Assembly: GCA_019236545.1 (NCBI GenBank)
Contig: JAFAIV010000052.1
Location: forward strand, 1 to 6,274
Source of the DNA: Actinomycetota bacterium
GTDB lineage: Bacteria; Actinomycetota; Thermoleophilia; Gaiellales; Gaiellaceae
Reading direction: 5' to 3'
DNA length: 6,274 nucleotides
Shown in pieces: positions 1 to 5,295 of this stretch. Position 1 is the stretch's first letter. Every line of letters begins with the position of its first letter. Both the position numbers and the translations under genes were made by a program. Under the pieces are notes generated by a model, which was not told where the DNA came from, searched no databases, and saw only the letters and a list, made by a program, of their open reading frames with translations.

Positions 1-311
<311 letters not shown>

Positions 312-335
312 GGGGCAAGCGTACTGGCGGCCCCT

Positions 336-866
336 TCAGGCGAGCTCGCGCTCGACCTCGTCCAGCCAGTCGTCGTACGCGGCGAGGAAGCGGCGGGCGA
401 GGCCGTGCGTCAGGAGGAGGTACTTCTCCCGGTGCGGGATCGTCTTCGCGCGCTCCTCGGCCTCGTCGAGCCGCGCGCGCTGCTCCGCGATCTCGGCGCG
501 CATCGCGAGCAGGCTCTCGCGCACCGGTTTCTCGCCGACGAGGTCGGCCGCGAGCGCGCGCACGTGGGGCTCGCCGGGGACGCGCGGCAGCGGCGTCGGC
601 TCGGCCATCCACTCGCGCAGCGCCTCGACGCCGGCGTCGGTGAGCCGGTAGACGGTGCGCTCGCGCGTCCGCCCCGGCTCGCGGCTCGACTCGAGCAGGC
701 CGAGCCTCTCGAGGCGCTTCGGCTCGGCGTAGTACTGGCTCGGTGCGGCGGCGTGGTAGATCGGGCCGTCTCGCATCATCTGGACGAGGTCGTGCGCGCT
801 CGCGCCGCCCCGCCCGACGAGGACGAGCACCGAGTACGAGATGAACGTCAGGTCTCCGCTTGACAT
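336..866 (-). CDS. PadR-family transcriptional regulator
   Basis: A 176-residue protein with an N-terminal winged-helix DNA-binding domain (about residues 5-85) and a C-terminal helical domain (about 95-175) of the kind that dimerises PadR proteins. The family signature is clear: PSQYYAEPKRLERLGLLES is the recognition-helix region, followed by the wing REPGRTRERTVYRLTDAG. The C-terminal part is rich in Glu, Arg and Ala (MRAEIAEQRARLDEAEERAK) and should be a long helix. PadR regulators are mostly repressors that answer small aromatic or toxic compounds; the ligand here cannot be read from sequence. The gene is divergent from the cupin gene, with two dyad repeats between them, so it very likely represses that gene and itself. 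The ATG at 866-864 is only 2 nt after a GGAG that is part of the proximal repeat, a poor spacing that suggests weak translation. lepA follows 24 nt downstream on the same strand. Confidence 0.9.
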   Translation of the reverse strand: MSSGDLTFISYSVLVLVGRGGASAHDLVQMMRDGPIYHAAAPSQYYAEPKRLERLGLLESSREPGRTRERTVYRLTDAGVEALREWMAEPTPLPRVPGEPHVRALAADLVGEKPVRESLLAMRAEIAEQRARLDEAEERAKTIPHREKYLLLTHGLARRFLAAYDDWLDEVERELA

Positions 867-889
867 AGCTCCGATTCGGAGTTTATGGT
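860..889 (+). promoter_or_regulatory. Predicted sigma-70-type promoter of the cupin gene
   Basis: A perfect -35 hexamer TTGACA is at 860-865. An 18-nt spacer leads to TATGGT at 884-889 (4 of 6 matches to TATAAT). Transcription would begin near 895-896, about 31 nt before the cupin ATG. The -35 box overlaps the padR start codon (864-866). The spacer is filled by the left dyad repeat, and the predicted start point lies inside the right one, so a protein bound to either repeat should block this promoter. Confidence 0.65.
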
Positions 890-913
890 GATAACTCCAA
901 ATCGGAGTTTATG
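865..913. promoter_or_regulatory. Tandem operator: two near-identical 23-bp dyad repeats
   Basis: Repeats at 865-887 and 891-913 match at 20 of 23 positions; the differences are at 868/894, 873/899 and 875/901. Each has an inverted core. The left core is CTCCGA-T-TCGGAG (869-881), a perfect 6-bp dyad around one base. The right core is AACTCC-5-GGAGTT (893-909). Both end in GGAGTTTATG. The offset is 26 bp, close to two and a half helical turns, which would put the two sites on opposite faces of the DNA. Bases 884-892 between the 17-bp cores hold the -10 elements of both predicted promoters. The position between padR and the gene it should control makes these the probable PadR binding sites; binding itself is inferred. 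Confidence 0.8.
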
Positions 914-917
914 CGAA
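888..917 (-). promoter_or_regulatory. Possible padR promoter, overlapping the cupin promoter
   Basis: On the minus strand, TTCGCA (917-912, 4 of 6 to the -35 consensus) is followed by an 18-nt spacer and TATCAC (893-888, 4 of 6 to the -10 consensus). The start point would be near 882-881, giving a leader of about 15 nt before the padR ATG at 866. Its -10 box overlaps by two bases the predicted -10 of the opposite promoter (884-889), and its spacer is filled by the right dyad repeat. The hexamers are weak, so this is a proposal that fits the symmetry of the region. Confidence 0.4.
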
Positions 918-922
918 GGAGG
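916..922 (+). promoter_or_regulatory. Ribosome binding site that fixes the cupin start
   Basis: AAGGAGG at 916-922 is a near-perfect Shine-Dalgarno, 4 nt before the ATG at 927. It favours this start over the in-frame ATG at 885, which lies within the promoter and operator and has no such site. It is the strongest Shine-Dalgarno in the window. Confidence 0.85.
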
Positions 923-926
923 AGAC

Positions 927-1361
927 ATGCCGGAGGCTCGCTGGTTCAACGACACCCGCATCCGCATCCACAGCCCGTCGCTCGTCGAGAGCGAGGCGCG
1001 CCAGGGGAACATGCCGCCGCTGCACGTCCACGACGAGGACGAGACCTTCTACGTGCTGGAGGGGCGGCTGAGCCTCCACCTCCCCGGCGAGAGCGTCGAG
1101 ATCGGGCCGGGCGAGTCCGCGTTCGGGCCGCGCGGGATCCCGCACACCTACCGGGTCGAGTCGGCGGAGGACGCACGCTGGCTCGTCACGACGAGCGATG
1201 GTGAGTTCGCCGCGTTCGTCGCCGAGACGTCGAGCCCGGCGGAGAACGGCGGCTACGCGCCGGTCGAGGCGATGCCCGCGCCGGAGGCGCTCGCGGCTGC
1301 GGGAGCCAGGCACGGGATCGTGATCCTCGGGCCTCCCGGGGCGCTTCCCGCCGGGGTGTGA
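927..1361 (+). CDS. Small single-domain cupin protein (quercetin dioxygenase-like)
   Basis: A 144-residue protein with one cupin barrel. Cupin motif 1 is complete: after G27, HVHDEDE gives His33, His35 and Glu39, and Gly46 closes the motif. Motif 2 is GESAFGPRGIPHTYRV (62-77), with PRG at 68-70 and His73. His33, His35, Glu39 and His73 are the expected metal ligands, so a metal-bound barrel is likely. The short tail ends in an ARHGIVILGPPG segment of a kind I associate with quercetinase-like cupins of actinobacteria. There is no signal peptide or membrane segment, so it should be cytoplasmic. It could be a dioxygenase, an isomerase or a binding protein; the substrate cannot be told from sequence. 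The gene is divergent from padR, alone in its transcript, and faces the ABM gene tail to tail. It is probably induced when PadR releases its operators. Confidence 0.9.
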   Translation: MPEARWFNDTRIRIHSPSLVESEARQGNMPPLHVHDEDETFYVLEGRLSLHLPGESVEIGPGESAFGPRGIPHTYRVESAEDARWLVTTSDGEFAAFVAETSSPAENGGYAPVEAMPAPEALAAAGARHGIVILGPPGALPAGV

Positions 1362-1368
1362 TGGTCGA

Positions 1369-1388
1369 GGGGCCGGCTCGCCGGCCCC
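1369..1388. terminator. Hairpin between convergent genes, possible two-way terminator
   Basis: The arms GGGGCCGG (1369-1376) and CCGGCCCC (1381-1388) form a perfect 8-bp GC stem with the loop CTCG. It begins 7 nt after the cupin stop codon and ends 10 nt before the stop of the oppositely directed ABM gene. No T-run follows on either strand, so it is not a classical intrinsic terminator. U-less hairpins are often called between convergent genes in GC-rich actinobacteria, and the position fits. Confidence 0.55.
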
Positions 1389-1398
1389 GCGCCGTCTC

Positions 1399-1713
1399 TC
1401 AGCTCCAGCCGTACTCGTCGTGCGTCTCGAGCTTGCGCCAGAACGTCGGCTCCGGCTCTCCCTGCACGCCGGCTGCCTGCATGATCGGGCCGATCCTCGG
1501 CTGCATGTGGTGGAAGAAGTCGAGGAAGCTCTGCTCGTCCGGCCACTCGTCGACGACGAGAAGGTGGCCGTCGCGGCCGTAGAACCGGTGCGCGATCAGT
1601 CCGTGCTCGCGGGCGTGATCGACGATCTCCCGCATCGTCTCGCGGTTCTCGTCCGCGTAGCGCTCAACCGCATCCGGGTCGCCCGCCATCGACAGCAGCA
1701 TGATCACCGACAT
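1399..1713 (-). CDS. Small ABM-like (dimeric alpha/beta barrel) protein
   Basis: A 104-residue cytoplasmic protein of no assigned function. The pattern of an N-terminal strand (MSVIMLLSMAG), a long amphipathic helix (about residues 14-38, DAVERYADENRETMREIVDHAREHG), the strands IAHRFYGRDGHLLVVDEWPD (about 40-59) and a second helix beginning SFLDFFHHM is that of the ferredoxin-like fold of antibiotic-biosynthesis-monooxygenase (ABM) domains, which work as dimers. VVDEWPDEQSFLDFF is the most typical piece. Members include quinol monooxygenases and haem-degrading enzymes, but many are uncharacterised, so the activity is open. The ATG at 1713 has a G-rich AAAGGGGGG site upstream, 5 nt from the start. 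It lies 36 nt after murJ on the same strand and is probably transcribed with it, with no obvious functional link. Confidence 0.75.
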   Translation of the reverse strand: MSVIMLLSMAGDPDAVERYADENRETMREIVDHAREHGLIAHRFYGRDGHLLVVDEWPDEQSFLDFFHHMQPRIGPIMQAAGVQGEPEPTFWRKLETHDEYGWS

Positions 1714-1749
1714 CGCGTCCCCCCTTTGGTCGTGGTCGCGGAGAGTCTC

Positions 1750-3579
1750 TCACCCGCGGCGCCGCAGGCGAAGCACCGTTTCCAGCTCGCCCACGCCGAG
1801 CAACCGGCACGACACGAGGAACGCGGCGAGCCCGGCGACGATGCCGACGCCGAGCGAGACGACCTGGCCGGCGAGCGAGCGGCCGACGCCCGCGTCTACG
1901 AGGTGCCAGCCCCACCACGAGACCGCCGCGAGCACCGCCGACGCGACCGAGACGAGCAGGAAGCTCCTCGCCGTCTCGCCGAGCTCGAGCCTCCCCATCC
2001 GCCGCCGCAGCAGGACGAGCAGCGCCCAAGTGCCGGCGATGTTGACGACCGAGGTCGAGAGCGGGATGCCCCAGATGCCGAGCCGGTAGAAGGCCGCGTC
2101 GAGCACGGCGTTCACCGCGAGGTTCCCGAAGGCGACGAGGCTGGGCAGCCACGGCGACTGCAGCGAGAAGAACGCGCGGTTGAGCATCAGCATCGTCCCG
2201 TTGAACGTCAGGCCGAGCGCGAACGCGGCGAGGCAGTGGGCCACGACCGGCGTCTGCGAGGCGGTGAAGTGGCCGTGCTGGTAGAGCAGGCGCACGATCG
2301 GGACCGAGAGAACGGCAGCCGCGGCGCTCGCCGGGATGAGCAGGAACGAGATCAGCCGCAGCCCGGTCGCCACCGTGCCGCGGAAGCTGTCCCAATCCTG
2401 CCGTGACGCGTAGCGCGAGAGCGACGGGAACAGGACGGTCGCCACCGCGACCGAGAACATCCCCTGCGGGAGCATGTAGAGGCGGAAGGCGGCGACGATC
2501 GACGCCGGCGCGACGTTCCGGTCGAGGAAGCGCGTCGCGAAGAGCTGGTCGATGACGGCGTTGATGTTGATCAGGCCGAGGCCGATCGTCACGGGGACCA
2601 TGAGCACGAACGTCCGCTTGACCGCCGGGTCGCGGATGTCGATCACCATCTGCAGGCGCCCGTCCCGGCCGCGCAGCCACGGGATCGGCAGCAGGAACTG
2701 GACGATCGTCGCGACGAGGATCGACCCCGCGTAGACGTAGAGCTTCGAGGACTCCGCGTGCGCGTGCGGGACTCCGATCGCGAGCCCGAGGACGATCACG
2801 AGGTTCCAGAGGACCGGGCTCAGCGCCGGGATCGTGAAGTGGTCGTACGAGTTGAGGATCCCGACGACGATCCCGGTCAGCCCGAGCACGACGACGATCG
2901 GGAACAGCACCTGCGAGAGGCCGGCGGCGATGCCGCCGTAGGCGTGCGTCCCGTAGCCGAACGCCTCCATCACCCACGGCGCGATCAGCGCGAAGAACGC
3001 CGTCAGGCCGCCGAGGCCGAGCAGCATCAGCCAGAAGAGCGACGAGGCGACGCGCCACGCGCGTTTGCGCTCGCCCTTCTCCAGCAGGTCGCTGAAGACC
3101 GGGACGAACGCCGACGAGAGCGCCGCGTCCGCGACGAGGGCTCGGACCGTGTTCGGGACGAGGAACGCGATCTCGAACGCGTTGATCGCGCCGGTCGTCC
3201 CGAAGAGGGCGCGCGCGGCGATCTCGCGGACGAGGCCGAGGACGCGCGAGAGGCCGGTCGCGGCCGAGAAGATGACGCCGCTGCGGGCGAGCGAGCGGCG
3301 CTCCTGCTTCGGCGGCTCCGTGCGGACGCGCGGCGGGGGCGGCGCGATGATCAGGGTCTCGTCGCCTTCCTGGTCGAGCGCCTGCGCCTCCAGCTCGATC
3401 AGCTCGCCGCGGTCGCGGTGCGGCCTGAGGATCATCGTCGGCTGCTCGGCCGGGTCCTGGAGGATCGGCCAGCTCTGGAGCGGCGCCTCGTCGTCGAAGA
3501 AGGTGCGTTTCCCCTCGGCGCGCCTGCGCTGGTCGCGCTCGAGCCGCCGCTGGAGTCGCTCGCGCTCCCGCTCGTCCAC
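1750..3579 (-). CDS. murJ: Lipid II flippase MurJ (MviN) with hydrophilic N-terminal extension
   Basis: MurJ moves the peptidoglycan precursor lipid II across the cytoplasmic membrane. The 609-residue product has about 96 hydrophilic residues, then a polytopic MOP-superfamily core (about 97-592, around 14 hydrophobic segments), then a short basic tail. Landmarks are SRVLGLVREI (111-120), FLVPNTVRALVADAALSSAFVP (139-160), FRLYMLPQGMFSVAVATVLFP (365-385) and LNRAFFSLQSPWLPS (466-480). Arg112, Arg118, Arg146 and Arg366 align by eye with the essential E. coli cavity arginines Arg18, Arg24, Arg53 (less surely) and Arg270; Asp39 of E. coli is replaced by Asn133. GTG at 3579 is the chosen start: a longer frame to 3849 would cover rpsT on the other strand, and no other start codon lies in the 66-bp spacer. 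Met49 is an alternative. No Shine-Dalgarno is seen. There is no C-terminal pseudokinase domain as in mycobacterial MurJ. Confidence 0.93.
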   Translation of the reverse strand: MDERERERLQRRLERDQRRRAEGKRTFFDDEAPLQSWPILQDPAEQPTMILRPHRDRGELIELEAQALDQEGDETLIIAPPPPRVRTEPPKQERRSLARSGVIFSAATGLSRVLGLVREIAARALFGTTGAINAFEIAFLVPNTVRALVADAALSSAFVPVFSDLLEKGERKRAWRVASSLFWLMLLGLGGLTAFFALIAPWVMEAFGYGTHAYGGIAAGLSQVLFPIVVVLGLTGIVVGILNSYDHFTIPALSPVLWNLVIVLGLAIGVPHAHAESSKLYVYAGSILVATIVQFLLPIPWLRGRDGRLQMVIDIRDPAVKRTFVLMVPVTIGLGLININAVIDQLFATRFLDRNVAPASIVAAFRLYMLPQGMFSVAVATVLFPSLSRYASRQDWDSFRGTVATGLRLISFLLIPASAAAAVLSVPIVRLLYQHGHFTASQTPVVAHCLAAFALGLTFNGTMLMLNRAFFSLQSPWLPSLVAFGNLAVNAVLDAAFYRLGIWGIPLSTSVVNIAGTWALLVLLRRRMGRLELGETARSFLLVSVASAVLAAVSWWGWHLVDAGVGRSLAGQVVSLGVGIVAGLAAFLVSCRLLGVGELETVLRLRRRG

Positions 3580-3585
3580 GCGGGC

Positions 3586-3591
3586 AGCATA
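3586..3591 (-). promoter_or_regulatory. Possible murJ -10 element, implying a leaderless mRNA
   Basis: On the minus strand TATGCT (3591-3586; 4 of 6 to TATAAT) ends 6 nt before the murJ GTG. A start point at the usual distance would fall on the G of the start codon, giving a leaderless transcript. That agrees with the lack of a Shine-Dalgarno. No good -35 hexamer is visible, so this is tentative. Confidence 0.35.
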
Positions 3592-3602
3592 GGGAGCGCG
3601 GG

Positions 3603-3611
3603 TGCTACCAT
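3603..3611 (+). promoter_or_regulatory. Predicted extended -10 promoter of rpsT
   Basis: TGC-TACCAT at 3603-3611 has the TG of an extended -10 element followed by a hexamer with 4 of 6 matches to TATAAT. No convincing -35 is seen, which is usual for extended -10 promoters. Transcription would start at about 3617-3619, at the foot of the hairpin before rpsT, with a leader of about 28 nt. The position, in the only gap between murJ and rpsT, supports it. Confidence 0.5.
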
Positions 3612-3617
3612 CCGCGC

Positions 3618-3639
3618 GCCCGCGAGTTGCGGGCCTTTT
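3618..3639 (+). promoter_or_regulatory. Hairpin plus T-run in the rpsT leader
   Basis: GCCCGC (3618-3623) and GCGGGC (3629-3634) pair around the loop GAGTT, and CTTTTC follows. This looks like a small intrinsic terminator or leader hairpin, yet it ends only a few nt before the rpsT ATG at 3646 and occupies the place where a Shine-Dalgarno would be. Its role may be attenuation, feedback by bS20, or transcript stabilisation; nothing in the sequence decides between these. Confidence 0.5.
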
Positions 3640-3645
3640 CACGCC

Positions 3646-3912
3646 ATGCCGAACATCAAGCAACAGGAGAAACGCGTTCGCCAGGCCGCCCGCCAGCGGC
3701 AGGAGAACCTGCGCTGGCGCTCGACGGCGAAGACGCTGATGCGCCGCCTCCGAGAAGCTGCCGACGAGGGCAAGCCGGCCGATGTCGAGGCGCGGCACAA
3801 GGAGCTCGTGCGCTGGCTCGACAAGGCCATCGGCCACGGCGCCCTCCACAAGAACACCGTCGCCCGCCGCAAGGCGCAGGCCGCGAAGCTCGCGGCCGGC
3901 GACAAGTCCTAG
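3646..3912 (+). CDS. rpsT: Small ribosomal subunit protein bS20
   Basis: bS20 is a helical protein that binds 16S rRNA early in 30S assembly. The product has 88 residues, the normal family length, and is strongly basic. MPNIKQQEKRVRQAARQRQ is the typical N-terminus, and the end carries the family motif as GALHKNTVARRKAQAAKLAA (residues 66-85, normally a G-V-I-H-K-N-x-A-A-R-R-K type segment). The start is ATG at 3646, fixed by the conserved MPNIK; no Shine-Dalgarno precedes it. It is the only housekeeping gene on the plus strand here, divergent from murJ and convergent with queF, whose stop is 7 nt away. It therefore seems to be a single-gene transcript. Confidence 0.97.
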   Translation: MPNIKQQEKRVRQAARQRQENLRWRSTAKTLMRRLREAADEGKPADVEARHKELVRWLDKAIGHGALHKNTVARRKAQAAKLAAGDKS

Positions 3913-3930
3913 CCGCGGCTCAAGCCGAGG
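3913..3930. terminator. Weak hairpin at the rpsT/queF tail-to-tail junction
   Basis: CGGC (3916-3919) and GCCG (3924-3927) pair around TCAA, and CC/GG outside a single G-A mismatch extends the stem. It begins right after the rpsT stop and overlaps the end of queF. There is no T-run. The gap between the two convergent genes is only 7 nt, so a terminator must lie inside coding sequence; this is the best candidate, but it is weak. Confidence 0.3.
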
Positions 3931-4294
3931 CGGTGATGGTGATGCCGCCGCGTGCCTTCTGCACGAGCGTCACCGCGACGCGTCCCTTGGGAATCTCGAG
4001 CGCGGCAGCGACGTCGTCGCGGATCTTGACGGCGAGCGCCTCGCAGAAGTGGCCCTCGTCCCGGAAGCGGTTGAAGTAGAGCTTCAGCGACTTCGACTCG
4101 AGGCAGAGCGCCTCGGGCTCGTAGCGGATCGTCGCCACGTACATGTCCGGCTGGCCGGTCACGGGGCAGACCGACGTGACCTCGTCGCTCTCCATCTCGA
4201 CGACCGTCACGCCCGGGTTCGGGAAGGTCTCGAGGCCGGCGTAGACGTGGGAGCCGGGCTGGCCGAGGGCGACGAAGTCGGTCGAGCGCTCCAT
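3920..4294 (-). CDS. queF: NADPH-dependent 7-cyano-7-deazaguanine reductase (QueF, short form)
   Basis: QueF reduces the nitrile of preQ0 to the amine preQ1, a late step in the pathway to queuosine in the tRNA wobble position. The 124-residue product is the short, unimodular type (as in Bacillus), belonging to the tunnelling-fold superfamily. All key residues are visible: Cys43 in VCPVTGQPD (forms the thioimide with substrate), Asp50, the QueF motif ESKSLKLY (66-73) that binds NADPH, and His82 and Glu85 in EGHFCE for substrate binding. Their spacing (7, 39 and 42 residues from the Cys) equals that of B. subtilis Cys55, Asp62, His94 and Glu97. The ATG at 4294 starts 20 nt after the holA stop with no clear Shine-Dalgarno, so the gene is probably read through from comEC-holA. 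No other que gene is in the window. Confidence 0.95.
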   Translation of the reverse strand: MERSTDFVALGQPGSHVYAGLETFPNPGVTVVEMESDEVTSVCPVTGQPDMYVATIRYEPEALCLESKSLKLYFNRFRDEGHFCEALAVKIRDDVAAALEIPKGRVAVTLVQKARGGITITASA

Positions 4295-4314
4295 GCGCCC
4301 GAGTCTACGCCCGG

Positions 4315-5295
4315 CTAGCGGCGCCGGGTGACGTCGACGAGGGCCCGCTCGAGCTCGAGGTCGGCCGGGAGACGGGAGCCGCCCTTGGAGGCGGCGTCGA
4401 GTCGCGCGAGGCGGACCGTCGCCATCGCGAGCTCGTCCTGCGTGAAGTTCTGCGCCTGCTTGCCGGCCTTCTCCGCCGCGAACGGGTGCATCTTGAGCCG
4501 GCCTGCCGCGTCCTTCGGGCGCACGCCCTCCTCGGCGAGGCGCGCGATGCGGCGGACGCGGCCGATGTGGGAGACGAGCGAGGCGACGAGGCGGATCAGC
4601 TCGCCGGAGCGCGGCCGATGGCTCCGCTCGAGCAGCCCCTCGGTCGCGCCGAGCACCTTGCCGACGTCACGGGCGCCCCAGGCGTCGGTGACGTCGAAGA
4701 TCGGCGTCTCGGCGAGCCCGACCGCGAGCTGCTCGACGGCGGCGGTCGTGACCGGCTCCCCGCCGGCCCAGGTCGCGAGCTTGTCGATCTCGGAGCTGAG
4801 CTCGTCGAGGTCCTCGCCGACGATCTCGACGAGCAGGCGGCACGCCTCGGGGTCGGCCTTCGCGCCGAGCCGTCCGAACTGCTCCGCCACCCACTCCGGG
4901 ACGCGGCGCTTCGCGACGTCGTAGGTCAGGACCTCCCCCGCCTTCGCCACGGCCTTCGCGAGCGGGGAGCCGTCCTTCAGCTCGCCCGCGACGAGCGCGA
5001 GCACCGTCTCCGGCGACGGCGAGCCGAGGTACGTCGCGACCTCCTTGACGTCGTCGGCCTTCCACTTCTCGACGTCGGCGACGATCACGAGCCGCCCACC
5101 GCCGCCGAAGAGGCCCATGGCGTTGCAGGCGGCGACCGCATCCGGGCCGGTCGTCTCGAGCGCGCTGAGGTGCTCGGTCGCGTCATCCCCCATCCGCTCC
5201 CGCAGCCGCTGGAGGGCGCGCGCGATCTTCGGCCGGTCCGTCCCGGTGAGCAGGTAGACGGGCTTGAGCGCCGGCGCGGCCACGGAGCCAAGCAT
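4315..5295 (-). CDS. holA: DNA polymerase III subunit delta (HolA)
   Basis: The delta subunit of the clamp loader opens the sliding beta clamp so that it can be placed on DNA. The 326-residue product is of normal family length. It opens with KPVYLLTGTD (residues 11-20), the first strand of the AAA+-like domain; delta lacks a working P-loop, and none is seen. MGLFGGGGRLVIVADVEKWK (about 60-79) is the region of the clamp-contacting loop. EIDKLATWAGG (about 168-178) belongs to domain II. The C-terminal third (about 205-320; GELIRLVASLVSHIGRVRRI, then MHPFAAEKAGKQAQNFTQDEL) is the helical collar. The start is ATG at 5295; Val5 (GTG) is an alternative, but conserved sequence begins soon after, so the overlap of about 100 bp with comEC is real. 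queF follows 20 nt downstream. Confidence 0.93.
   Translation of the reverse strand: MLGSVAAPALKPVYLLTGTDRPKIARALQRLRERMGDDATEHLSALETTGPDAVAACNAMGLFGGGGRLVIVADVEKWKADDVKEVATYLGSPSPETVLALVAGELKDGSPLAKAVAKAGEVLTYDVAKRRVPEWVAEQFGRLGAKADPEACRLLVEIVGEDLDELSSEIDKLATWAGGEPVTTAAVEQLAVGLAETPIFDVTDAWGARDVGKVLGATEGLLERSHRPRSGELIRLVASLVSHIGRVRRIARLAEEGVRPKDAAGRLKMHPFAAEKAGKQAQNFTQDELAMATVRLARLDAASKGGSRLPADLELERALVDVTRRR

Noticed and set aside
865..913. Repeats as a CRISPR fragment or a mobile-element end
   Set aside because: There are only two copies, offset by 26 bp with 3 bp between, each an inverted dyad beside a regulator gene, with no transposase or cas gene; an operator explains them better.
885..926. 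Upstream cupin start at ATG 885
   Set aside because: It lies inside the -10 box and operator and has no Shine-Dalgarno, whereas ATG 927 has AAGGAGG at the right distance.
1420..2406. 328-codon plus-strand frame antisense to the ABM gene and murJ
   Set aside because: Composition (Arg, Glu, His, Pro-rich) is what the complement of a GC-rich gene gives, with no motif and no ribosome binding site.
1664..3058. 464-codon open frame on the minus strand
   Set aside because: It is a shifted frame of murJ, full of Arg, Ala and Pro, with no recognisable domain; the murJ frame over the same bases matches the family along its whole length.
3580..3849. Longer murJ form starting at 3849
   Set aside because: The extra 90 codons lie over the rpsT gene and its promoter on the opposite strand and have no MurJ similarity.
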